A model generated the notes under the pieces. The model saw nothing but the letters and a program-made list of their open reading frames with translations, searched no databases and had not been told where the DNA came from. Positions 53,150 to 64,000 of a DNA stretch of 64,000 bases are shown piece after piece (positions within the stretch are counted from its first letter, which is position 1; each line of letters begins with the position of its first letter). This DNA comes from Archilochus colubris. Its lineage: Eukaryota > Chordata > Aves > Apodiformes > Trochilidae. The stretch lies in assembly GCA_023079485.1 (NCBI GenBank), contig CM041083.1:112369554-112433553 (forward strand), read 5' to 3'. The position numbers were made by a program, and so were the translations under genes.

Positions 53150-53345
53150 GTCATAATGGAATGGTTTGCCACTCATTCCCAGTTAGGCTTGCTTTGGCCT
53201 CCAGTACAGTCAGCTATTGGGACTTTTCTGTTCCTCCAGAAATACAGATGGGTTCTGCTCCTTTATAGCTTGATGGCATTAGAGTACACTGTGCACTGGT
53301 GTTCACTAGAGTGTTATACCCCAGCTGGTCTGATATGCTAGGTGA
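53150..53345 (-). pseudogene. retroviral aspartic-protease remnant
   Basis: The minus translation gives LVNTSAQCTLMPS, which aligns in position with a retroviral protease active-site region (D-T/S-G), but the Asp-Thr-Gly triad is altered and a stop follows within about 30 codons. Identification relies on position and partial resemblance. Confidence 0.5.
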
Positions 53346-53399
53346 TCAAATCCACACAGCCCAATAAATTCAGTTGTCCCCTTCCTCCACCTGACTGTA

Positions 53400-55492
53400 G
53401 GAAGGGCTTCTCTAGTCCTGGTCATAATATGTTAATCATTTTGTGTAAATATGAATCAGAAGTCCCATTATTAAGATCAGAAATAAGATCAGCCCTTCTA
53501 CTCTTTATGGGGAACTGCCCACTGGAAACTGAAGCAGCAATTTTCCTGGAAGAATCCTTTTTTGTGATTGTTTTTCTTTGTAACTCACGTACCTGTGCCT
53601 CTAAGATTGAGGTAGATTCTCCAACCCCACTTCCTCATGTCCTCTCTGTGGTCATGCAGGTAGAACCACAGGGTGGTTTCTGGTGCATACCCACTATATC
53701 CTCTCTTGAGCAGAGAGGAACACTTCTTATAAACAGCTGTGATTCTGGTCTGTACAGATGGAGAGTCCAACATACCCTCTTTGAACTGCTGGAACTCCTG
53801 CGATAGTCTACCCAGCTGAGATGCAGAACCACAAGAAGAGAGACTTTCTCCATATTGCTTGGGCCCACAAATTCATCTGCTGATTGTCCCTCTCCATCTT
53901 CCAGATCATTACTATAATGTGTTAGCACATGATGATGGCACGCTCTGTACAAACTGCCATGTGGGTTGTGTGCACTTGACTTCACCTGGATCTTTGGATA
54001 AATGCTAAATTTTTCAAGTCATCATAAATCCCCTCCAGCATAGCTAATTCCCTCAGGTACTAGATACATCTCTCCATGGTGGTCCACTTCCAGAGTGACA
54101 TATAACACGTTCCTTAAAGGGATATCTTTCCTTCATGCCTGAGAGAATTTGCCTTCAGAGGCTGAGGACTTGTGTCTCTTTTCCAAATTCTTTGTCAATG
54201 CCCTCTTCCCTTGAAAAGGATTCCATCTGCTGGGCTTCCCTACTCTCTAGTTCTAGGCTACTACTCTTGTTATCCCAGCATTAGAGCAGACAGGTGACAG
54301 TGTGCTTGCCCAAGCAACACTTGAAATCTTTTCAGATCTCTCACAGCTCCCTCAGAGATCTGATTGTTACTACCTTGTTGTTTATGAGCTCTGTCTCTTC
54401 CTCCTCCTCTTCTTGTCAAGGCCCTGCTTTGGAACAGACCGAGTTGTCCACTTCTTCCTCTTTCCCCTTCCTAGTATGTGTTTCTTCCCTTACTAAACAA
54501 GCTAACTTCTGCATGTTTCTTCTTGTGCATAGGGGTGACTGATACCAGCATGGGTAGGTTTTCTGGTTCAGCTGCAGTGCCTGCTGCAAGAGTCAGACCA
54601 ATGACAGTGCCTGTTGCTGGGAGTGCCTGTCTTTTTGTCATCAGATCCAGAGACCTTCTATTCCCTATGAGGGTACTGCACAGGGTTGAACTGGGCTTGG
54701 TCCCCATGTTGCAGTGATTTTTCTCTCTGGCATTGCAGTGGTGACAGCATACTTTTTCTAAATATTTTGCTAGTTCTTCAGGATTCTACACTTATACAGG
54801 GCTGAGGTACCAAAATGCTGGAAGTGTCCACTGTCCTACATACTTGCCCATACTATCCCAAACACCCTGTCACTCATAGTTATACAGTCCTGAGGCAGAT
54901 CTCTGGGTAGAATTCTTAAATAGTTTGGGTTTATTTTGGTTTTCTTTTAAACCTTAAACAAGGCCTGAAACACATTCAGGGGATACAGCAATAGGAACAA
55001 ACTGGTTTGGATGTCACAAGGATATAAAAAATTCTCCAGAGGTATCGTAACTAGCCTGGAGGAGAAGATAAAGGAGCACAGGAAAGCATCCCCCCATGTC
55101 TTCCCAATAGATTTGCTCACCAAGGAGAAAAGGTATAGCGTATAATTACTAATAGTTTACTAGAGATGGCTCCCAAAGTACAGAGACAGTGGCAATGCTA
55201 AGTACAAACACCAGTTTAGTCTAATGGCCAGTAATTTAATCATAGCATAAACCAGTGTTACAAGCACAGCAAAATTATAACCTTGACTGAGGCCTGAGAG
55301 GTGATAAACAGAAAAAAAGGGAACATATATAGCAAGTAAGGTGTTAAAACACCACTCTGAGAACAAGCACAACTATTCTGAGAGCAAATAAACCAACATT
55401 GTAACCAGCAACATATTAAACTAATATAATGAATGCTCATAACATTCATTTAAACATGTTTTGGTAGGATCTGTGTTATCTCAACCCTTTGA
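53400..55492 (-). pseudogene. leader and gag-like region of the provirus, degraded
   Basis: The region between primer binding site and protease where gag is expected. Only short broken frames are present. A Cys/His-containing piece is near 54.7 kb, but no complete zinc knuckle is convincing. It is called gag by position, not by a clear match. Confidence 0.45.
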
Positions 55493-55510
55493 GACCCAAA
55501 CTGGGCACCA
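55493..55510 (-). other. candidate primer binding site (tRNA-Lys-like)
   Basis: On minus it reads TGGTGCCCAGTTTGGGTC, eight bases inside the 5' LTR. It matches 13 of 18 positions of the tRNA-Lys-1,2 type site TGGCGCCCAACGTGGGGC; several differences are CpG-decay-type changes. Confidence 0.55.
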
Positions 55511-55517
55511 CAAAGGT

Positions 55518-56046
55518 TGTGGTTTAACCTGTCAGGCAGCTAAACATCACACAGCCACTCCCTCACTATCCCCCAGTAGGGCTGGGGACAGAACAGGAAA
55601 ATAAGAACTCATGGGTTCAGATAAAGACAGTTTAACATGACAGAAAAAAAGGAAAGGAAAATGGTAATAATAATGATAAAATAACAACTCTACCAAACAA
55701 GTGATGCACACTGCCATTGCTCACCACCTGCTGACTGATGCCCAGCCAGTCCCTGTGCAGCCTCCCCCCAGCCTTATTGTTCAGCATCACATCATAATGG
55801 ATGGAACGTTGCTTCAGTCACTTGGGGTCACCTGCCCTGGCTGTGTCCCCTCATTGCTGCTCTGTGCACCTCCAGCCTCCTCCTTGGCAGGGAAGTACAA
55901 AAGGATGAAAAGCCCTTGACTTAGTGTAAGCCCCACTGGGCAACAGCATCACTGTTATCAACATCATTCTCATCCTAAATCCAAAACACAGCCTTGTACC
56001 AGACACTAGGAAAAAAATTAACTCTATCTCGGCCAGAGCCAGGAAA
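55518..56046 (-). repeat. 5' LTR of the provirus
   Basis: Complete LTR. Plus strand begins 'tgtggtttaacctgtcaggc' and ends near '...ctcggccagagccaggaaa'. The inner edge abuts the primer binding site. Confidence 0.85.
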
Positions 56047-56053
56047 ACTATTC

Positions 56054-59000
56054 AACAGCTTACATGAAAAACTGAAAAGTTATCAAAATAAAATCAGCCA
56101 AACACTATGATTAATAAATGAAGATGCTAAGTCTTACAACTAATGGATATAAGTAAGTGATCAAAGTCTAAATTTGTATTATTAAAAAATGACTTAAAGG
56201 GTACTGAATACACTGAGTACAGTGTCACAGAACACTGATCATATCATAGGACTGCACTACCACTTCTATGTCAGAGAGTTACTAGTGTCATGGCAATAGC
56301 ACAAGCAGAATTCTACTTTTTAACTAAATCTGGTTTTACTGAGTGTTTCAGTGTGTTGGTTGTTTCATAAACATTATCCTTAATTCACCTGAGATAATTA
56401 TACTGTATAGCCTTCTACACCTCCATCTAAAAACAGCAGAGCAATGAAGTCTCTAGGAAATTTGAGAAACCAATCTGTTTTGGTTTCTTTTCTGTTTTGC
56501 TCAAGAGTACTGTAGGAGAGGGGAGAGAGGGGAGGGAGGTGTGCTACCCATCTCCTTTTTGTGACTGCTGTAGTGAAATCTGACTGGCCCTAATCCAGTC
56601 TAGTGGTCCAACCACCCATTAACACACAGTGTTATCAGAACAAGTGTTCCAAGAATGCATCTTTTCCTTTAGCTTCTTCTGAAAGAAGCTGAATTTGGAA
56701 ACTCAAGTGATTCATCTGGGATGTAAGTTGCAGCATGGCATGTGGAGGTCAACTGTGTGCTTATTAAGGAAACCAAAACAGTAGAGACACCCACTGAAAG
56801 TTGCTGAAGAACCCATACTTCAAGGACACAGTGATAAAGGAGTGTATTAGTCAACTGTTTTGAGATATTTTCAAATCTTTCATTTTAATCTGCTTTACTC
56901 TGGCCTTGTCTCTTGTGTAAAACACTTGCAGAGTAAACATGATGTAATTACTGTTTTCTTTTGCCCATAGTAACACAGTAATGCTATTAGTAGGGACTGG
57001 TGTAAAATCTACAAGTCTGAAGCAGAATCCAGCAGCCACCTATCCTTCTTTCTTTTTCAATTCATAAAGCACATTCAATTTGTTACATTAAAAAAGGCAG
57101 AGATAAGCATCCCACTACAATCCTGTCTTTGATTCTCAGACCACAGTCTCTTCTGTGAAATGAAGGAGGCAGAGCTCTTTGCTGCAATGTAACTCTGCTG
57201 CTTTAACAGTAACCAAGGCTGCAAACACACACAAATGGCAAGGGACCGAATTAATCCTGCAAAGATAGCTTTAATCCTGGTATTTCCTAACTCTAGTGCT
57301 TGACTTCCAGCTTAATAGCCCTTAAATGCAACAGTCAAAAATAAACCAAGATATGATATGTTAAGAAATATAACCAGAACTGGCTTGCAGAACCACTTTA
57401 AGACACTTACACAGATCACCTCAAAGCCTTGAATACTTAGATGTAAAAAAATGCTCAAAGATTATCAGAGTAAATATTCAATGTATTAATATTTCACTAC
57501 AATGTAATAAAGATTCACTACGGGAACACTTTTCAGTAATGAAGTTCATCCAAGACATTACTGTGCTCTTTGGTTCATCTTGCCTGCACATTGCAGTTCA
57601 GTCCTGCCTCAGCACTGCCAATACAAATATTAGAAGGCCTGCATTACACTGCACATACAATAAATAAAAGCCAAATAGTATTTCTTTTCAAATGCTGGTC
57701 ATTTTTATATTGAACTCCAATATCAGGAACAACTGCATTGGCATAACTGAGGGAGCAGCAGAACAGCCATAGGAAGAGCAGAACTCCTCACAGCAGTTTC
57801 TCAACAAAGCCAATGCTTGGCCATCCCTGACTCCAAAGGTGTGCCTACTTACTGTGCAGGTGGCAGACCTGTGGCAGTCTCTCCTAATACTATATTTGAT
57901 TCCAAGCACTCAGGCTTTCTCAGCTGAAGAGGATTTTGCCACTAGCTACCTAAACTCATTCTTACAGATAATCTATTTTTCACAGCAATCTTCACTGCTG
58001 ACTGGAAACAAAAATCTTTTCTCTCTCTTCTTCCATGATGCTTGGGTGACATCAAGGAAACAGCAGCAGCATATCAGAAAACCTCCCATTGTTTTTGCTC
58101 AGGTGCCATGTGATAAAGCAGCTGCTGCTCCTCAGGAGGAACAGTGACAGCAAGAGTCCAGATCCAGAAAGGGCAAGTGCAGGCTTCCTTAGAGAGGCCA
58201 AGAGATTTCAGTGGCAATCTTCAACAGTCCTCTACTGAACTCAACAAACCAGGTTTCAGAAACCTAAGTAACATATTTGGTGTAAGTTCTACTTTATTTT
58301 ACTTTTTGAACAAGGACAGAAAAAGTTACCACTATTTCAAAATTACTGTCTGAAAAGAAAAAAAATTAATAAAAAAAAAATCTACTTGGGAAAGCTTTTC
58401 ACAAGGCAAGTGTGAAAAAACTTAATCTTTGGCTCAGCACTCTACTGATCTTCAACAGACACCTGACTTTGAAGTGGTAGTTCCCCTTCTTTTTCTGTCC
58501 CTTACTCACATACCTTCTCCTCTCAGCCCTGGGTACCCTCTGCTTCCTTTTTCTAGCTCTGCCACTACTTTGAGGTCCCAGTAAGTTGATTCAGCTGCTT
58601 AAAATAAACCAGGAGACAAACAAACAAAATAAATCTAGCTTTTTATATCTGACTACTATTTTATAAGTGAGGGCCCTAATCAGCTGGGAGGTCAGATGAG
58701 CATCAGAGCTGCAGCAAGAGAGGCCACGAAACTACCCATTCTTTGTCAGTAAATTGTTCAGTCACCTCTGCCTATCTGAAACTTCACCTTCACTGAAGTC
58801 ACCCACGCTGAAACTTTGCAAGTAGGTAAACAATTGTGTGAACAATTTCAGGGTAAGAGCTTACATTTGCAAATACACAAGCAACTAAAATAAGAGGCTG
58901 CTGTTGCTTGCTGACTTCCATCGTAACAACCTAGCTGTCAGCTAAAGCTGTTAATAGCAAGTTGGAGGTGGCAGTGGGAAAGGGGATGTTCTGTAACACA

Positions 59001-60709
59001 TCCAATGTTGCAGCGAGGAGGTGCCAGGGCTGTGAGAAACTGCAGTTAGAAGCAGAGAACACAAGGAAGGAGGAGGAAACACACGGAGGAGACAGGCAAC
59101 AAGGGAGACTGAACAGGGGTTTCAACAGGGAAAACAAACACAAGAGGTGTGATGGGAGCAAACTCGCTTTAAAAAAAAATAGAGAAACAAGGATTATAAG
59201 ACTCAGCCAAGAAGAGCAATTGACTTCCTAGGGTTTCTCCAGGTAAATGCAGGAACACTGCAGTCCATTACAAGTGCTTTGATGGCTCTGACAACTGAGT
59301 ACTGATTTAGATACAAGGAGGGAAGAGGATCCCATTACTCCTCAGAGTCCAGATGCAAAAGAAAAATACACTGCCTGAATTTCTACTCAAGGATCATATG
59401 CTGGATTTAGTTGAGTTTGACAGCAGTTTATCAAATGCCTTTTTCCATTAATAGCTTTTGCAACACAAGATAGTATCCCACAGTCCATGTATATGAACAC
59501 ACACACACACACTTCTACACAACCCTTAAAGCTGTATGTAAAAGCTCCAAACCTGCAGAGTTAAACTGTTTGCACATGTATAATCTTCTAAATATTTGAG
59601 TAATCTCTTACTGCAATTTTGGGGATCCTGTCTTTCTGGATTTAATGAAATGTGATTTCAACTACTTATTGCTGTTTCCCACTACAGACAATACAACAAA
59701 TTTTAATATTATACTGCAGAAAATACTGCAAACTATGAAGACAGACATAAAATCAGCTAGTACATTTGCTGTTGTGTGAAACTGATATATTTAGTTCCAG
59801 CTACACAAGTGAAGAAGCACAAATTAAGGGAGAGAAGAAATTCTGCAATACTGTGCAGTCTCTATTGTGCCTTTCACTAGAGACAAATAATTAGCAGCTA
59901 TCCAGATACAGACTATAGAAATCCTCTTAGAAATTAGAGGCCATTTTTCAAACTCAGATCATACCCACAGTTTCATCAATTGACATTCAAAATAGCTCCT
60001 CCTGACTTGTAGCAAATTATAAGATGTCAGACTAACACCACAAAGCTCTACTTGTCCTCACTCTCATTTACAAACAAGCAGCAGCTAAGTGTGCAATTTC
60101 ATCTTCCTCTCAGTCCAACCTAAGAAGGGATTGCTTCAGCAAAGAGCAGTCCATGTCTCCACCCCAACTAAAGACTGAATTTTGCTGTCAGATCAGTAGA
60201 CTGATCCAGCAGACCACAGGATTGCACAGCTACTGAATAGATGGGAAAGTGCAAGAACGTGCACTGGCTATGAGCTGTTCTGGTTCTTCTTGGAAGAGTT
60301 CATGAAGATTAAAACACATGAAAAACACAGTTCGATGAAATATTTTTCCTGATCTCAATATCTCAAGTGAAAGGTTACCAAAAAGTTGAAAAATCCCTTT
60401 TCTTAGGAGTTCTTCAGTCTTTATTCTCTTAAGTAACATTGCCATTAAATCCACTAATGGGACAAGAAACAAAGGCTTGATGGATATATATTACAGAGCC
60501 CCCAAAACATCACCCCCCAAAATCTTTGGGTTTTTTGGTAAGACATGCATGAAGTCAAGAATTTGAAGGGGAGAAACACACCAAAAGTGTGTCACTTCTG
60601 CTCCTTCTACAGGTAGACTTTATTATTTTATTGGTAATGCTGAGGTGTACTTACTAAATTTGGTAAGATTGAGTCATTTGCTTTACTATATGAGCCACTC
60701 CTCCTCTGT
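56054..60709. other. ZBTB21 5' intron or flank
   Basis: AT-rich sequence with an (AC)n run at 59496-59512. No CpG island, exon or further repeat is recognised. A 5' noncoding exon of ZBTB21 could be hidden here but cannot be identified from sequence alone. Confidence 0.5.
59496..59512. repeat. (AC)n microsatellite
   Basis: About eight AC units. Confidence 0.85.
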
Positions 60710-61096
60710 TTAACTGGCTGTCTACATACCCAGGGCTAAACTATAGCAGTCACTCTATGGCTCAATGACCACTCCACAGACAAGGAGGGAGCTGGGAAAA
60801 GGAGACTCGTGGGCTGAAATTAAAACAGATTTATTGAAACAGCAAAATTATTACATGTAGGGTTATGTACAGCCCAGTCCTCATGAGCAGGAAGAGAAGG
60901 CCCAGGAAGAAGAGCTTCCTGTCCTCAGCAAGCCTTCCCCTTAATAATGAGTGTGATGTTTATGGTATGGGATGGACTTGCTACTCATCTTGGGTCAGCT
61001 ACCCTGACTTAAGCTCCCAGCTGACTCAAAAACTGTTAGTGGCCTGCTTACCATGGCTGGCTTATGGTTACATCCCAGCCAAACCAGGACACTGGC
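60710..61096 (-). mobile_element. divergent ERV LTR fragment, probably solo
   Basis: Shares the layout of the provirus LTR: an 'actcgtgggctgaaattaaaacagatttatt' block like 'actcatgggttcagataaagacagttta', then 'tgggtcagctaccctgact', ending in 'cccagccaaaccaggacac', which resembles the LTR terminus. It is too different to be the same subfamily. No internal retroviral sequence is adjacent. Confidence 0.6.
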
Positions 61097-64000
61097 CCAA
61101 TTCACACTCAGACTTTGTCTACATGCTATTTTTAATTTTGCTGTGATAGTGAAAACGCTCTGACTGTGGGCATGTTTCTATGAATTTAAAGGTGCTTTTT
61201 ACAGACATCATATGCTTCAGATGGGAAGACAATTATACCCCTATAAGGTACTTTCACATGAACAGAACTGTGTTTACGCTAAGGTTTCTGTAAGAAAACA
61301 AGGGATGGGGGAAAAAAGTCATGCAGTTACTCTGAAACACACGGAGAAAATATAAAACCTGAGCCTAAAAATTTGCCAAGTGAGAAACTTCAGATTCAGG
61401 GAACACAGCTATCTTGCACCCACTGAAGGGATCCAAAGGAAACAGCACATCTCCATTCAGCCATCATTAATTATGGGCAAAATATGGGGAAGGCGATACA
61501 GCATATTGTAAAAGCAGAAAGATAACAGCAATTTCAAATGAGTTCTACATAAAAGATTTACAAGGTCATGCATAGCACATGGAAGATTCTTAACTCACTC
61601 AAAGTCCACATGGATTTGCAGGTAGGCAACGTCTCACATAATTAAAAAAAAAATCTTCCTCCATGAATAAGAGCAGTATGTCTTTTTTTCTTTATTCCTC
61701 ATAGGTATTTATGAGAAAGAAGCTGTTCCTATTCTTACTAACCTTCCAGGGAATTTGACCTCAATAGCTGAAGGACTGCCCTAGCACAAAATAAAATAAT
61801 TTCCAATAAAACAGATTTTAGCTGTGACAGGTAGATTAAGTTGTGCCAAACAGTGATTAAAAAATAGTGTAATTCTGCTCCTTTTCTTTCCATGTTTCTT
61901 AATTTCCTTCAAAAGGGAATTTTTGTGAGGTACCAAGTACACTATTTTTGAAAATTTCTCCTAAGGCACTCACAAATGTATTAAAGACCAGAATGCCAAA
62001 CAGCTCACCCTAAAGCAGCTCTAATGTTTTTTAAGTGGTGGACATCAACCCCACTGGGACTGCTAGTACACTCCTAGTTCCACTGTACTGTGGTGTCAGG
62101 CCTGGTGCTGGCTTATACAGGAGCCCGACAGTGCTGAAGGGAAATCAGCAGAGTCTGAGAGATGAGGAGCAAGGGGGTGGCAGGGACACTCACTGTCCTC
62201 AGGATAAGAACTGTCTCTGAGCTAACCACAATTTATCAGAGAGATTACTGAGAATGAATTGCAACCCAAAGATTACTTACAATGTTAGGTGCTGATGTAG
62301 GATAAACCACGGAAAAGGAGAGTGTTGCTCCAAAACAAAAAGGGAAAAAAAAAATTCTTCCTTTCCCGAATAATGCAACTTGATTGTATGTGAATTACTA
62401 TGAAAGAGCAAGTTTCACAACATTTTTTTGGAAATTGACACAAGGATTTTTCATGCCCTTTTTTTTATCCCATCACACATTGCATGGGAATACTTTCCAC
62501 ACCAAAGGTGTTGTGTTTCCCTAAGTCCCAGAGGGAAAACCCCTCAATAATCAAGACTAGGTGATCTTAAAATTTTGTTCTTTTTAATCAGCTGTAGGAC
62601 TGCTGAACTAATGGTAGTAGTGGTGGAGCTAGAATAAGCTTAGGAAGGTAGAAGAGTAGCCCAACATTTTCTTTTTTTTGTTCATAAAATATGTCTGAGA
62701 TATTCTACAAGAACTTAATACATAAAGTAGACAAAAATCAGACAACAGGTAATTTCTTTCTTAAATTTCATTGCTGAATGAATGAAAAAATAAGAGAACT
62801 GGTGTCGTATTAACACTAGGGGAAGAGAAAATGGAAAAATGGAAAAAAGATTACAGAACATAGATTAATATTGAATCTACAGCATAAGTATTTTGGGAAA
62901 GGAACTTCCTCTGCATAGAATACCTGTTTCAAAGCAGGGCTTATTACAGTCTTCCCAGTTTCAAGAAAAAATTTTTCTGTATATAAATTCCTTTCCAAGG
63001 ATCTTAGACCATTAAATGCAGCAGAGTTCACTACGAAGCAGCTCACTTGTTCAAATATTGAAAATTTCTTTTAATGAGAGATGGAAACAGTTGCAACTGT
63101 AGCGTGTGACTCACAGCATTAGTACTTCCCAGTGCTGTACAAAATATATGGTGGTTACAGCCCAACTTCCTCTCCCTAGCTCCTCCTCTCTCTACCCTGT
63201 AAGTTTACGCTTGTTTATAGCCCGCAGTTATCACTATTTTGCAGATAAACAACTTTTAAAACCTTGAAAACTACAACTGGAAATTACTTGACACTCTTTG
63301 CAATAACAGCTTCACAGCTACATAAGCTCAAAAAACAAAACAAAACAAAACAAAAAAAACCAAACCAAAAAACAAAAAACCCAACAATTTCAATACAGCA
63401 TGAAAACTCACAGCTTTCTGTGAAGCTGTCCTTTTAAGCCCAAATGTTGGCGTGCCTCTAACTCATTTTAAGGGAAGCTTAGTCAGTCATTACTATGAAG
63501 ATAATTAAAACCCCACATCTCAGCAACATCAAGCTTCTACTGATCTGGAGGGTTTTCATCTGAGAAGCGTGCTGAATGAAGTCAGCTGAGCCCCTGCCAC
63601 TTGGAACCTATACAGTAGGAAAAGGAAGCACAGAGGTTCTCATTTATCATGCTGCGTACCATTCAATGTGCAGTGCAAAGAGGACTACAGGAACTTATTA
63701 CAAGCTGTTGCCTCTTTTATATTAAATAAGATTGCTAATAATGTGCTAAAGGATAAGCTACCTTAACTGTTAAAAGCCCACCCTACTCATTAGGACTTTA
63801 ATCTTGTTTTGGATCACAGGGCAGCACTGAAATTAGTGGAGCAGCAAGAGCACCACTGAGAGAAAAAGACAGGGTCATCATCTCTCAGTTCTGACTCCCA
63901 GAAGAGACCTTCATCCCAGCAGGCTCAGGGGAGCTCACAGCTGGAGAACCCCCTGATAAATCCTAGTCTGGCAAACATCATTGTAGCTGAAAACAGAACA
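61097..64000. other. ZBTB21 5' intron or flank, distal part
   Basis: AT-rich sequence with an A/C-rich low-complexity tract at 63329-63381. No exon, promoter or other repeat is recognised. Confidence 0.5.
63329..63381. repeat. A/C-rich low-complexity tract, (CAAAA)n-like
   Basis: Repeated caaaa/caaac units with an A run. It could be the A-rich remnant of a retroposed sequence, but no adjacent element is recognised. Confidence 0.75.

Larger units (their letters stand above)
50335..56046 (-). mobile_element. decayed endogenous retrovirus with two LTRs
   Basis: A provirus in minus orientation. The LTRs are direct repeats: 5' LTR at 55518-56046, 3' LTR at 50335-50785. A 120 bp stretch of the two aligns at about 84% by hand count, so the insertion is old. 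A tRNA-Lys-like primer binding site adjoins the 5' LTR. Internal order on minus is leader/gag-like, protease, polymerase remnants, RNase H, integrase, which is retroviral gag-pro-pol order. No env was recognised. All frames are broken by stops and shifts. A 7-bp repeat actattc flanks the element (50328-50334 and 56047-56053), a likely target duplication although slightly longer than the usual 5-6 bp. By domain content it resembles avian ERVL/ERVK-like families; I cannot assign it firmly. Confidence 0.9.

Noticed and set aside
53342..53806. 154-codon plus ORF
   Set aside because: Antisense within the degraded provirus; no domain recognised.

Overview
This is vertebrate nuclear DNA, almost certainly from a bird. 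Coding sequence is split by GT-AG introns into exons of 60-280 bp in an AT-rich background. There is one sharp CpG island, the interspersed repeats are CR1 LINE 3' ends, and the LTRs look like avian ERVs. No prokaryotic, viral-genome or CRISPR-like organisation is present. The species cannot be fixed from the window alone.

Two host genes lie head-to-tail on the minus strand. (1) C2CD2, a membrane-anchored SMP/TULIP plus C2 protein related to C2CD2L/TMEM24, starts in the CpG island at 29.4 kb and runs off the left edge. I could place eleven coding exons with matching phases and consensus splice sites, about 481 residues; the last 3' exons lie outside. (2) ZBTB21 (ZNF295), a BTB plus nine-zinc-finger transcriptional repressor, has its whole 1058-codon reading frame in one exon at 45.85-49.03 kb. 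It is followed by a probable 4.7 kb AT-rich 3'UTR down to about 41.1 kb. Its promoter and 5' noncoding exon(s) are not visible and probably lie beyond 64 kb. The gene pair and orientation are those of human 21q22.3.

Layout: 1-29.4 kb is C2CD2, with an LTR in intron 2 (about 21.75-22.80 kb) and a CR1 tail in intron 1. The stretch 29.4-41.1 kb is intergenic, with four CR1 pieces (two on plus from closely related subfamilies, 3 kb apart) and one CTCF-like motif. ZBTB21 with its 3'UTR fills 41.1-49.04 kb. From 49.04 to 64 kb is the 5' intron or flank of ZBTB21, holding a decayed 5.7 kb endogenous retrovirus on the minus strand (two LTRs, possible 7-bp target duplication, broken pro/pol) and a second LTR fragment near 60.7-61.1 kb.

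I found no convincing previously undescribed system. The most useful observations are a pair of competing splice donors 8 nt apart in C2CD2 exon 4, where the second would give an immediate stop; the deletion scars in the provirus; a PxDLS-type CtBP-binding motif in ZBTB21; and one unexplained 181-codon open frame in C2CD2 intron 2.
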